Below are positions 1-9,657 of a DNA stretch of 64,000 nt, piece by piece. The stretch is from Acidobacteriota bacterium (GTDB lineage Bacteria > Acidobacteriota > Thermoanaerobaculia > UBA5066). The notes under the pieces were generated by a model. The model had not been told where the DNA came from, did no database searches, and saw nothing but the letters and a program-made list of their open reading frames with translations. Position 1 is the first letter of the stretch. Each line of letters starts with the position of its first letter. Location: the NCBI GenBank assembly GCA_008363385.1, contig RHKY01000022.1, positions 1 through 64,000 on the forward strand. The letters run 5' to 3'. The translations under genes and the position numbers were made by a program.

Positions 1-26
1 CCATCGCCATCGTTCGTCACCCCGCG

Positions 27-116
27 TCAGCTTGCCGCTGCACCGAAATCGACGCACACGTCATGCCGTCCGCGCGAGGACTTTCGCCACGGGCTGTTAA
101 CGTCGAACAGGAGCAC
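27..116 (-). pseudogene. VapC (PIN toxin) remnant
   Basis: A GTG inside the last codons of the upstream antitoxin opens a frame reading VLLFDVNSPW, which matches the usual VapC beginning (MLLFDVNVL...) including the first PIN-domain aspartate. After about ten residues the similarity ends and the frame stops after 29 codons, whereas PIN toxins are normally about 130-150 residues. The start overlaps the vapB end in the way typical of intact vapBC operons. I infer that the toxin was truncated by deletion, leaving the antitoxin alone. Confidence 0.6.
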
Positions 117-354
117 GCGGCTCCTCCATGAGGTCGAGGAGCGAAGCGCCGTCGTCCAGGTCGACGCCGGGCCGGAGCCCCTTTCCGCCGAAGGTCGTGA
201 GCCGCACCGGCGACGCCTTCTTCCCGGCGCGCTTTCCCGCGAGGGACTCCCGGAGCGCGTCCTCGATGACGCCGGTCAGGGTCCGCCCCGTCTCGAGGGC
301 GCGGCGGCGCGCCTGGTCCAGCAGGGGGTCCGGGAGGTGGATCGTCGTCCTCAT
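97..354 (-). CDS. vapB: VapB-type ribbon-helix-helix antitoxin
   Basis: This 85-residue protein starts MRTTIHLPDPLLDQARRRAL, a classic N-terminal ribbon-helix-helix DNA-binding segment, followed by a Lys/Arg-rich linker and a C-terminal tail (residues about 50-85) of the kind that binds and blocks a PIN-domain RNase. The ATG is preceded by a TATGCT hexamer and a palindromic site, consistent with autorepression. Its toxin partner is only a remnant, so this is a solitary antitoxin. It could still act as a DNA-binding regulator or neutralise a related toxin elsewhere. Confidence 0.8.
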   Translation of the reverse strand: MRTTIHLPDPLLDQARRRALETGRTLTGVIEDALRESLAGKRAGKKASPVRLTTFGGKGLRPGVDLDDGASLLDLMEEPRAPVRR

Positions 355-361
355 GCATCAA

Positions 362-394
362 AGCATATCAGACGGGCATCGTGATGCACCCGTC
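362..394 (-). promoter_or_regulatory. vapB promoter -10 and palindromic operator
   Basis: Reading on the minus strand, TATGCT (362-367) lies 7 bases before the vapB ATG. Just upstream are nested inverted repeats: outer arms GACGGG/CCCGTC at 371-376 and 389-394, and inner GCATC/GATGC at 376-380 and 383-387. This placement fits a site for autorepression by a ribbon-helix-helix antitoxin. Binding is inferred. Confidence 0.4.
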
Positions 395-399
395 GTCCG

Positions 400-3300
400 T
401 CACCGGAAGTCGTGGCTGGGGACCGTGGCCTCCTCCCGGGCGGGGCCGCGGGGAGGCCGTGCGTCACCCGCACCGCGCGTCGCCGGCTCGACCTCGTCCT
501 CGGAGAGGGAGAGCCGCTCGAACCTCTCGGCCCTCACGGAGAGGGTCCCGTCCTTGGTCTGCAGGCGCCCCTCCACGACGAGGCCGGGGGAGCCGACGAC
601 GAGGGCGCGGTTCTCGCGGAAGAGGTCGGGGCGGAGGATCGCCTGGAGGATGCCGGTCTCGTCCTCGATCGAGAGGAAGACGAAGCCGTGGGCGGTCCCC
701 GGGCGCTGCCTCACGATGACCGCGCCGCCGGTCTTCACCCACGCCCCGTCCGGCTGGCGCGAGACCTCCGCGACGGAGAGGACGCCACGGCGCGTCAGCG
801 CCGGCCGGAGGTGGGCGAGGACGTGCGGGCCGGTCGTCAGGCCGGTCGAGACGTAGTCGGCGACGGTCTCCTCGAAGGACGACATCTCGGGGAGCGGCGA
901 GGGGGAGCGGTCCTCGAGCGCCTGGTACAGCTCGCCGTCGTCGCGGACGGCGGCGGCGGCCTGCCAGAGGGCGCTGCGGCGAGTGAGGGGGGCGGCGCGT
1001 CGCTCCGTCTCCTCGACGCAGGAGGCGAGCGCGCCGGCGTGGGCGAGGACGGTCACCTCGTCCTCGCGCAGGACGCACCGGCGGACGAGGTCCCGGACGC
1101 TCGCGAAGGGCCGGCGCGCGGCCTCGCGCTCGATCGCCTCGCCCACCGACTGCCGGAGGCCGCGGACGTACCGGAGCCCCATCCGCACCGCCAGCCCCGG
1201 CGTGACGACGGCGGGAGAAGGCGTGCCGAGTTCCGGGCCTGGCCTCGTCGCACATCCCTCCACCCTGCACCCCCACCCCGAGAGGTTCACGTCGGCCGGG
1301 AGCATCGGCGTGCCGTGGCGCTGGGCGTCCTTCACGAGCGTGGCCGGGTGGTAGAAGCCCATCGGCCAGGCGTTCAGGAGCCCGGCGAAGAAGGCGGCCG
1401 GGTGGTGGACCTTCAGGTACCCGCTGGCGTAGGCGATGAGGGCGAAGCTGGCCGCGTGCGACTCGGGGAAGCCGTAGAGGGCGAAGGAGGTGATCGACTT
1501 GACGATCTGCTCCTGCGCCTCGCCGGTGATCCCGCGGGCCGTCATCCCGGCGCGCAGGCGCGCCTCGATCGCCGCCATCCGCTCGGAGGAGCGCTTGAAG
1601 CCCATCGCGCGCCGCAGCTCCTCCGCCTCGCCGCCGGTGAACCCCGCGGCGACCATCGCGATCCGGAGGAGCTGCTCCTGGAAGAGCGGCACGCCGAGCG
1701 TCCGCTCCAGGATCGGCTCGAGCGAGGGGTGCGGGTACTCGACGGGGACGCGTCCCTGCCGGCGGTCGAAGAAGGGGCGGACCATCCCGCCGACGATCGG
1801 GCCGGGTCGGATGATCGCCACCTGGATGACGAGGTCGTAGAAGCGGCGCGGGGCGTTGCGGGGGAGCGAGGCCATCTGCGCGCGGCTCTCCACCTGGAAG
1901 AGCCCCACGGTGTCGGCGGCGTTCAGGATCTCGTAGACGGCCGGGTCGTCGGGCGGCAGGTGGGCGAGGTCGACGACGACCTTCTCGTGCCTCTCGATCG
2001 TCGGGACCATCTCGGCGATGGCCCCGAGCATCCCGAGGCCGAGGAGGTCGATCTTGACGATCCCGAGGTCGGCGCAGTCGTCCTTGTCCCACTGGATGAC
2101 GACGCGGTCCTGCATGGCGGCCGGCTCGAGCGGGACGACCTCGTCGAGCCGCCCGGCGGCCACGACCATGCCGCCCGAGTGCTGTCCGAGGTGGCGCGGG
2201 AGGTTCTGGATCCGCGTCCAGAGCCGCTCGAAGTGCCGGATCCTCACGTCCTCCGGGTCGAACCCCGCCCTTCGCATCTCTGCAGCGAACGGGGTGTCGA
2301 TCGGGGGATCCTCCCCCGGGGCGCGGAGGGGGCTTGGGGGAACCCGGCCACCGGGTTCCCCCAGGGCATCTCTGAACTCGCCGAAGCTCCACTTCCCGAG
2401 GTGCTTGGCGAGCCGGTCGACCTGCTCGGTCGAGAAGCCGAGCGCCTTGGCCACCTCGCGCGCGGCCGAGCGGTCGCGGTACGTGATGACGTTGGCCGTC
2501 ATCGCCGCGCCGTGCCGGCCGTACGTCGTGTAGACGTGCTGGATCACCTTCTCTCGCGCGTCGCCCGAGGGGAGGTCGAGGTCGATGTCGGGCCACTCGC
2601 CCCGCTCCTCGGAGAGGAAGCGCTCGAAGAGGAGCTCCATCTTCACCGGGTCGACGGCGGTGATGGAGAGGGCGTAGCAGACGGCGCTGTTGGCCGCCGA
2701 GCCGCGCCCCTGCGCGAGGATCCCCTCGCGCTTGCAGAACTGGATCACGTCCCGGACGATGAGGAAGTAGCCCGGCAGGTCGAGCTTCTCGATCAGGTCG
2801 AGCTCCTTCTGGAGCTGGGCCTGGGCCTTCGCGGTCAGCGGCTTGAAGCGGGTCCGCGCGCCCTCCCAGGTGATCCGCCGGAGGAACGAGGCGGGGGTCT
2901 CGCCCGGCGGGAGCGGGAAGGTGGGGAAGCGGTAGCCGAGGTCGTGGAGCGTGAAGTCGAGCCGCGCGGCCAGGTCGGCGGCGTTCTCGAGCGCCTCGGG
3001 GAGGTCGGCGAAGAGGGCCGCCATCTCGCCGGCCCCCTTCAGGTGCCGCTCGCGTCCCGGGTCGAGGAGCCTTCCGGCCGAATCGAGCGGGACGTGGTGG
3101 CGGATCGACGTCATCACGTCGAAGAGCTCCTTGTCCTCGCGGCGGGCGTACCTCACGCCGTTCGTGGCGACGAGCGGGAGGCGCAGGGCGCGCGCCAGCT
3201 CGACCCGGGCGCGGTTGACGTGCTCCTCCTCGCGAAGGAGGTGGCGCTGCAGCTCGACGTGGAGGCGCCCGGGGAAGAGGGCGGCGAGGCGCCCCAGGAG

Positions 3301-3930
3301 CTTCCGCCCGGCGGGGAGGCCGCCCGACGAGAGGGCGCGGGCGAGCGGTCCCTCGTCCCCCCCGGTCAGGACGTGGAGCCCTTCGGCGTGGGCCGCGACC
3401 TCGTCCCACGTCACCGCCGCCTCGCCCTTCGGCTTCCCGAGGGCGCCGGCCGTCAGGAGGCGGCAGAGGTTCCGGTATCCCTCGCGGCTCGCCACCAGGA
3501 GCGTCAGCCGCTCGGGCGGCGTCCCGGGGGGAGGCGGCGGCGGGACGAGCCCGAGCGGACCCCGGTGCGGCTGCCGGGTCCCCTGGGGACTGACGATCGC
3601 TTCCGCCCCCACGAGCGCCTTCAGCCCCGCCGCTCGGGCCGCCTTGTGGAAGCGGGGGGCGCCGTAGACGCCGTTCCGGTCGACGAGGGCGACGGCCGGG
3701 AGGCCGAGAACGACCGCCTGGTCGACGAGGTCCTCCGGGTCGGACGCCCCCTCGAGGAAGGAGAAGCCCGACGCGGCCCTCAGCTCGGCGTACCGGGGGC
3801 CGCGGAGGGGGAGCGCGCCCCGCGCGAACTCCCGCTGCCGGAGCTTCTCCTTGCGCGCGCCGGGGGAGACGATCTCCCTCTGGTTCCCCGGCCCGATGAA
3901 GTCGCGCGACGGAGGCCCGAACTCGTCCAC
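400..3930 (-). CDS. dnaE2: Error-prone DNA polymerase III alpha subunit DnaE2 (ImuC)
   Basis: This is a C-family polymerase for SOS-type translesion synthesis. A PHP domain begins at about residue 45 (YAELRAASGFSFLEGAS). The palm follows, with GRGSAANSAVCYALSI and the acidic motif PDIDLDLPSG near residue 445, then a helix-hairpin-helix region and an OB-fold at roughly residues 1000-1100 (GGAVIVRQRPGTAHGFVFLSIED). At 1176 residues it is longer than most DnaE2 proteins. It has a 45-residue N-terminal extension and proline-rich insertions, one of which encodes a perfect DNA hairpin. The chosen GTG start is the first after a promoter-like sequence. Usual partners imuA and imuB are not adjacent, and a separate replicative DnaE is assumed elsewhere. 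Confidence 0.92.
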   Translation of the reverse strand: MDEFGPPSRDFIGPGNQREIVSPGARKEKLRQREFARGALPLRGPRYAELRAASGFSFLEGASDPEDLVDQAVVLGLPAVALVDRNGVYGAPRFHKAARAAGLKALVGAEAIVSPQGTRQPHRGPLGLVPPPPPPGTPPERLTLLVASREGYRNLCRLLTAGALGKPKGEAAVTWDEVAAHAEGLHVLTGGDEGPLARALSSGGLPAGRKLLGRLAALFPGRLHVELQRHLLREEEHVNRARVELARALRLPLVATNGVRYARREDKELFDVMTSIRHHVPLDSAGRLLDPGRERHLKGAGEMAALFADLPEALENAADLAARLDFTLHDLGYRFPTFPLPPGETPASFLRRITWEGARTRFKPLTAKAQAQLQKELDLIEKLDLPGYFLIVRDVIQFCKREGILAQGRGSAANSAVCYALSITAVDPVKMELLFERFLSEERGEWPDIDLDLPSGDAREKVIQHVYTTYGRHGAAMTANVITYRDRSAAREVAKALGFSTEQVDRLAKHLGKWSFGEFRDALGEPGGRVPPSPLRAPGEDPPIDTPFAAEMRRAGFDPEDVRIRHFERLWTRIQNLPRHLGQHSGGMVVAAGRLDEVVPLEPAAMQDRVVIQWDKDDCADLGIVKIDLLGLGMLGAIAEMVPTIERHEKVVVDLAHLPPDDPAVYEILNAADTVGLFQVESRAQMASLPRNAPRRFYDLVIQVAIIRPGPIVGGMVRPFFDRRQGRVPVEYPHPSLEPILERTLGVPLFQEQLLRIAMVAAGFTGGEAEELRRAMGFKRSSERMAAIEARLRAGMTARGITGEAQEQIVKSITSFALYGFPESHAASFALIAYASGYLKVHHPAAFFAGLLNAWPMGFYHPATLVKDAQRHGTPMLPADVNLSGWGCRVEGCATRPGPELGTPSPAVVTPGLAVRMGLRYVRGLRQSVGEAIEREAARRPFASVRDLVRRCVLREDEVTVLAHAGALASCVEETERRAAPLTRRSALWQAAAAVRDDGELYQALEDRSPSPLPEMSSFEETVADYVSTGLTTGPHVLAHLRPALTRRGVLSVAEVSRQPDGAWVKTGGAVIVRQRPGTAHGFVFLSIEDETGILQAILRPDLFRENRALVVGSPGLVVEGRLQTKDGTLSVRAERFERLSLSEDEVEPATRGAGDARPPRGPAREEATVPSHDFR
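2336..2362. repeat. Perfect hairpin inside dnaE2
   Basis: Arms GGGGGAACCCGG (2336-2347) and CCGGGTTCCCCC (2351-2362) are perfectly complementary around a 3-base loop. A second short hairpin (GGGGGA/TCCCCC) lies about 20 bases to the left. On the coding strand the region gives a Gly/Pro-rich in-frame insertion that is atypical of DnaE2, so it looks like a small palindromic element that entered the gene without breaking the frame. Confidence 0.6.
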
Positions 3931-3936
3931 ACTCCA

Positions 3937-3965
3937 TGTATGGGCGTAAATAAGCCGTAAGTCAA
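3937..3965 (-). promoter_or_regulatory. Candidate dnaE2 promoter
   Basis: On the minus strand TTGACT (3960-3965) is followed, after 17 bases, by CATACA (3937-3942), in a locally AT-richer patch. The chosen GTG start (3928-3930) lies only 6 bases beyond the -10, so the transcript would be leaderless or nearly so. I did not recognise a LexA box. Confidence 0.4.
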
Positions 3966-4026
3966 GGGTTCCGTCCGGGCGAACGGCGAAAGGCCCCGGC
4001 CTCCCGTAGAACGTAGAACGGAGCTC

Positions 4027-4069
4027 TGACCCCCGGCGGAGTGACCCCCGGCGGAGACCCCCGGCGGAT
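4027..4069. repeat. Three tandem 15-base repeats
   Basis: TGACCCCCGGCGGAG occurs at 4027-4041 and 4042-4056. A third, shorter copy, ACCCCCGGCGGAT, follows at 4057-4069. The repeats sit in the 214-base gap between the stress-protein stop and the dnaE2 start. I see no gene in that gap. Confidence 0.7.
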
Positions 4070-4082
4070 CGCGGGGGGAGGG

Positions 4083-4106
4083 ACCGCGGGGGTGGGCCCC
4101 CGCGGT
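4083..4106 (-). terminator. GC hairpin downstream of the universal stress gene
   Basis: ACCGCGGGGG (4083-4092) pairs perfectly with CCCCCGCGGT (4097-4106) around a TGGG loop, about 70 bases after the stress gene's stop. There is no T-tract, so intrinsic termination is uncertain. Confidence 0.35.
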
Positions 4107-4174
4107 CGCCGACTCGAGCGCGCAGCGCGCTGATCTCGGTGAGGCTGGACCGGGCGGCGGTCCTCCCCCCGAAC

Positions 4175-5095
4175 CTAGACGCTCGCTCGCTCGGAGACGA
4201 ACCAGACGGGGCAGGGCGCGTCGTGGAGGAGGGTCGCCGAGGTGGCGCCGAAGAGGATCTTGCCCACCGGGTCCTTCTCGTGGACCCCCATGACCACGAG
4301 GTCGACCCCGCGCTCGCGGGCGTCGGAGAGGAGCTCGCGCCCCGCCGAGCCGAGCCGGACCTCCCAGGTGACCCGGCCGGCGAGGTCGGCGGGGACGGCT
4401 GCCTTCAGACGGGCCTCGGCCTCGGCGACACGCTTCTTCCGGTGCTCCTCCAGCCCCTCCTTGAAGGCGCGCTTGACGTCCTCCCACGACTTCTCCGGCT
4501 CGACGTGGACGAGGTGAAGGCTCATCGAGAGCTTCCGCGCCAGGCCGAAGGCGCTGGCCAGGCCCTGCTCGGAGTGCCGCGAGAAGTCGAGGGGGACGAG
4601 CGCCTTCAGGTCCGCCTCCTCGCGGAAGAGGCGCTCCTCGGCGGGGGACGGCGCCGGGCCGTCCGCCCGGATCGCCAGGACGGGGCAGGGGGCGGCCTCG
4701 AGGACCTGCTCGGTCGTCGAGACCCGGTCGGGCTCGTCCGAGACGTGGGTCCCCATGACGATCAGGTCGGCCGGGAGTGTGCGCGCCAGGTGGAGGATCG
4801 TCGCCGTGCGCGGGCCGACGGTGACGTGCTTCTCGACCGCCACCCCCTGTGCCATCTCCGCCGCCAGCGCGTCCAGGTGCTTCGTCGCCTCGCCCGTGAG
4901 CTCCTCGTCGCGCACGTGCTCGTCCTGCTGGTACATCCACCGCATCCCCATGAAGCCCGGAGGGGTCCCCGAGACGTCGTGGACGAGGACGAGCCGCGCC
5001 CCGGCCGCGCGGCAGACCCGGGCGGCGAGGGGGAGGGAGCGGGAGGTCGTCTCGGTGAAGTCGACGGGACAGAGGACGGTCTTCACATCCAGCAT
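4175..5095 (-). CDS. Tandem-domain universal stress protein
   Basis: Two UspA domains are fused in 306 residues. The first starts MLDVKTVLCPVDFTETTSRSL, and the second starts near residue 155 at LKALVPLDFSRHSEQGLASA. The second domain keeps a recognisable nucleotide-loop region (DLVVMGVHEKDPVGKILFG, then ATS), while the corresponding loop in domain 1 is degenerate. That suggests only one domain binds ATP, if either does. These cytoplasmic proteins are linked to stress survival without a fixed reaction. A clear GGAGGTG ribosome site precedes the ATG. It lies between superoxide dismutase and dnaE2 on the same strand, a loose stress-related grouping. Confidence 0.88.
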   Translation of the reverse strand: MLDVKTVLCPVDFTETTSRSLPLAARVCRAAGARLVLVHDVSGTPPGFMGMRWMYQQDEHVRDEELTGEATKHLDALAAEMAQGVAVEKHVTVGPRTATILHLARTLPADLIVMGTHVSDEPDRVSTTEQVLEAAPCPVLAIRADGPAPSPAEERLFREEADLKALVPLDFSRHSEQGLASAFGLARKLSMSLHLVHVEPEKSWEDVKRAFKEGLEEHRKKRVAEAEARLKAAVPADLAGRVTWEVRLGSAGRELLSDARERGVDLVVMGVHEKDPVGKILFGATSATLLHDAPCPVWFVSERASV

Positions 5096-5180
5096 CGCTC
5101 ACCTCCACCCACGGCCCATCCCCCCGGCCAGACCCGGACTCCGGGGGCCGTCTGCCCCATGAATAGACCCCGGACCGACG

Positions 5181-5210
5181 AAAAGAAAGGGTCCCGATGA
5201 TCCCGTCGGG
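5181..5210 (-). terminator. Candidate sod terminator
   Basis: On the minus strand, CCCGA/TCGGG arms with an 8-base loop (5193-5210) are followed by a T-rich run (CCCTTTCTTTTC, down to 5181), directly after the superoxide dismutase stop. This is the best intrinsic-terminator-like sequence in the left part of the window, though the stem is short. Confidence 0.45.
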
Positions 5211-5217
5211 GAGGGGG

Positions 5218-5796
5218 CTACTTCAGCCGGTCCTCGGCGACGTCCCAGGCGACGTTCTTGAAGAACGCGGCGATGTAGTCGGCGCGCTTCAGGCCGTAGT
5301 CGAGCATGAAGGCGTGCTCGAAGACGTCCATGATCAGGACCGGGTTGCAGCCGGCCAGGTGGCCCATGTCGTGCTCGTTGACCCAGGCGTTGAAGAGGGC
5401 TCCCGACGCCGCGTCCTGGTAGAGGACGACCCAGCCGATGCCGCGCATCGCCCCCGCGGCGCGGAACTCCTTCTCCCAGGCCTCCACGCTTCCCCACTGG
5501 GCCTTGAGCGCCTTTCCGAGCTTGCCGTCCGGGTTCAGCGGCTTGTCCCCGCCCAGGTTGTCGAAGTAGTGCTCGTGCAGCCGCATGCCGTTCCACTCCC
5601 ATCCGAAACGGCGCTTGAGCTCCGCGAACTCCGGCTCGCCGGCCTTGCCGTCGGCGGAGAGGGCGCCGAGCTTGTCGACGAGCTTGTTGGTGTTCGTCAC
5701 GTAGCCCTGGTACAGGGTGAAGTGGTTCTTCAGGAGCGCCTCGCTGAAGCCCTCCATCCCGACGAGCCGGGAGTAGTCCTTCGCGGTGTAAGCCAT
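5218..5796 (-). CDS. Superoxide dismutase (Fe/Mn family)
   Basis: This is predicted to convert superoxide to oxygen and hydrogen peroxide. Of the usual four metal ligands I can place His in KNHFTLY near residue 26, His in LHEHYFDNL near 75, and Asp and His in DVFEHAF near 155-160. The 192-residue form starts at MAYTAKDYSRL, preceded by AAGGAG about 10 bases upstream; the frame is open 22 codons further but without a ribosome site. No signal peptide is visible, so it is probably cytoplasmic. The metal (Fe or Mn) cannot be told by eye. It has its own promoter-like sequence, so it is probably transcribed alone. Confidence 0.9.
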   Translation of the reverse strand: MAYTAKDYSRLVGMEGFSEALLKNHFTLYQGYVTNTNKLVDKLGALSADGKAGEPEFAELKRRFGWEWNGMRLHEHYFDNLGGDKPLNPDGKLGKALKAQWGSVEAWEKEFRAAGAMRGIGWVVLYQDAASGALFNAWVNEHDMGHLAGCNPVLIMDVFEHAFMLDYGLKRADYIAAFFKNVAWDVAEDRLK

Positions 5797-5833
5797 GGCT
5801 TCACTTCTCCTTTCGGGTTGGGGCACATTGCAG

Positions 5834-5862
5834 ATTCTGACCCCGCCCGCCCCACGCGGCAA
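5834..5862 (-). promoter_or_regulatory. Candidate sod promoter
   Basis: On the minus strand TTGCCG (5857-5862) and CAGAAT (5834-5839) are separated by 17 bases and lie about 40 bases before the superoxide dismutase ATG, leaving room for the AAGGAG ribosome site. Confidence 0.4.
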
Positions 5863-5874
5863 TCGTCACCGGGA

Positions 5875-5893
5875 GGGACGGCGAGGCCGTCCC
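5875..5893 (-). terminator. Hairpin after ccmF
   Basis: A perfect 8-base stem, GGGACGGC/GCCGTCCC with a 3-base loop, begins 4 bases beyond the ccmF stop, at the end of the ccm operon. No T-tract follows, so it may be a pause or a 3'-end-stabilising hairpin. Confidence 0.4.
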
Positions 5894-5897
5894 CGGA

Positions 5898-8276
<2,379 letters not shown>

Positions 8277-8367
8277 GGGTCCTCCCGGCGCCCCAGCGGC
8301 GGGGCGGAGAGCTCGAAGGGTTGGGGTGATTCGGCGGGACGGCCGGGGCGGAGCGCCGCCCCCGGGG

Positions 8368-8763
8368 TCAGGCCTTCCCGCCGTACTCCTTCTCGACCTC
8401 CTCGCCCTGGTACTTCGAGGGGCACTTCACGAGGAGCTTCTCGGCGTGGAAGGCTCCGTCGCTGTACTTGCCGATCGCCACGATGGAGACGGCGTCCTCG
8501 AAGTTCGCGGGCTTGACGTCGCGGTAGGCGACGGGGAGGGTGGCTTTCGTCGCCTCGTCCACGAGGACGAAGCGAAGGGTGTTGGTCGCGGCGTCGTACT
8601 TCGTCGAGTCCTTGGCGAGGCCCCCCATGACCTGGACGGTGCGCCCGGCCTTCTGCGCCTCGTCGAACGAGACGTAGGGGGTCATCGACTTGGAGAACGT
8701 GGTCAACCCGAGGGCGAGGAAGGCGAGGATCAGGATCCCGCCCGCCCAGTAGGCTTTCTTCAT
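8368..8763 (-). CDS. ccmE: Haem chaperone CcmE, Cys-type (CXXXY)
   Basis: CcmE is a membrane-anchored periplasmic OB-fold protein that carries haem covalently from CcmC to CcmF. This 131-residue protein has one N-terminal helix (about residues 5-23) and an OB-type body. Where most CcmE proteins have the haem-binding His (motif HXXXY), this one reads KCPSKY, with Cys114 and Tyr118: the CXXXY variant known from some sulfate reducers and archaea. Its ATG overlaps the ccmD stop (ATGA), which implies translational coupling. Confidence 0.93.
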   Translation of the reverse strand: MKKAYWAGGILILAFLALGLTTFSKSMTPYVSFDEAQKAGRTVQVMGGLAKDSTKYDAATNTLRFVLVDEATKATLPVAYRDVKPANFEDAVSIVAIGKYSDGAFHAEKLLVKCPSKYQGEEVEKEYGGKA

Positions 8764-8921
8764 GGCTTCTCCACGCCCGGCCGGTCGGAGAGCGCCGAGC
8801 GGACCTTGCGGTCGAGGTAGACGAGGTAGGCGAAGATCCCGGCCCAGATCACGATGTTGACGGCGGCCACGTAGAAGAGGGCGCCGTGGGCGGGGACGGC
8901 GGCGACGGGGGCGGTGTCCAT
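8760..8921 (-). CDS. ccmD: CcmD-like small membrane protein
   Basis: This 53-residue protein lies exactly between ccmC and ccmE, starting MDTAPVAAVPAHGALFYVAA. It has a single membrane helix (about residues 15-36) followed by a basic cytoplasmic segment LDRKVRSAL. This is the size and topology of CcmD, which helps release haem-loaded CcmE from the CcmABC complex. The start overlaps the ccmC stop (TGATG) and the stop overlaps the ccmE start. CcmD is too poorly conserved to prove from sequence alone, so position carries most of the weight. Confidence 0.85.
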   Translation of the reverse strand: MDTAPVAAVPAHGALFYVAAVNIVIWAGIFAYLVYLDRKVRSALSDRPGVEKP

Positions 8922-9607
8922 CAGGCGGCGGTCTCCTGCTGACGGGCGAGGGCGGCCTCGCGGGCGATCCGCGACGCCTTCCGGTCCAGCTGGAACATCC
9001 AGACGAACAGGACGGTGAACGCGAAGGCCGACGCGAAGAAGACGGTCCGGATGTCCGGGGACATCTCCACCTTCCCGCGGGGGTTGATGACGGTGTCGGG
9101 GTGGAGCGAGGCGTACATCCGCGGGACGGCGAACGTGAGGAACGGGACCGTCACGAACGCCACGAGGGCGTACGCGGCGGCCAGCGCGGCCTTCCGCTCC
9201 GGGTCCTCGACCGCCCCCCTCAGGCCCAGGTACGCCCCGTAGACGAGGAGCAGGAGGACGATCGACGTCTCCCGCGGGTCCCAGTTCCAGTACGAGTTCC
9301 ACATGACCTTGGCGAAGATCGACCCGGTGACGGTGGCGAGAGTGCAGAAGAGGAGGCCGATCCTCGCCGCCCCGGCCGCGGCCTCGTCGTCCTCGACGCG
9401 GCGGCGCTTCAGGTAGAGGCCGGAGTAGACGGCGGCCAGGAGGAAGGCCAGCGTGGAGACCCACGCCGTCGGGACGTGGAAAAAGACGATTCGAGAGGAT
9501 TCGCCGACGAAGTTCTCGGCGGGACGGGCCCAGAGGAAGGCGCCCCAGATGACGGCCGCCATTCCCAGCCCGAGGAGGCCCTTGGCCGCGAGGCCGAGGC
9601 TCGACAT
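8921..9607 (-). CDS. ccmC: Haem handling protein CcmC
   Basis: This 228-residue protein has about six membrane helices and belongs to the tryptophan-rich haem handling family. The WWD-like motif WNSYWNWDPRETS is at about residues 103-115, and flanking histidines are seen in VFFHVPTAWVS (His44) and ASLHPDT (His169). CcmC presents haem to CcmE. The ATG was chosen because the family's N-terminal helix starts immediately after it and a TATCAT hexamer lies 8 bases upstream; the open frame continues upstream but antisense to ccmB. It is followed directly by ccmD. Confidence 0.93.
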   Translation of the reverse strand: MSSLGLAAKGLLGLGMAAVIWGAFLWARPAENFVGESSRIVFFHVPTAWVSTLAFLLAAVYSGLYLKRRRVEDDEAAAGAARIGLLFCTLATVTGSIFAKVMWNSYWNWDPRETSIVLLLLVYGAYLGLRGAVEDPERKAALAAAYALVAFVTVPFLTFAVPRMYASLHPDTVINPRGKVEMSPDIRTVFFASAFAFTVLFVWMFQLDRKASRIAREAALARQQETAA

Positions 9608-9615
9608 CGCGGCCG

Positions 9616-9621
9616 ATGATA
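9616..9621 (-). promoter_or_regulatory. Candidate internal -10 before ccmC
   Basis: TATCAT on the minus strand lies 8 bases before the ccmC ATG, within the 50-base gap after ccmB. With no ribosome site visible, it could drive a leaderless internal transcript. Confidence 0.3.
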
Positions 9622-9657
9622 CGGCCTGGTCGTCTCGGTGGGGATGGAGCATTTGCC

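Noticed and set aside
412-3960. Long open plus-strand frame opposite dnaE2 and similar antisense frames opposite most genes
   Set aside because: High GC leaves few stop codons, so long antisense frames are expected. Their proteins are Arg/Pro/Glu-rich with no family features.
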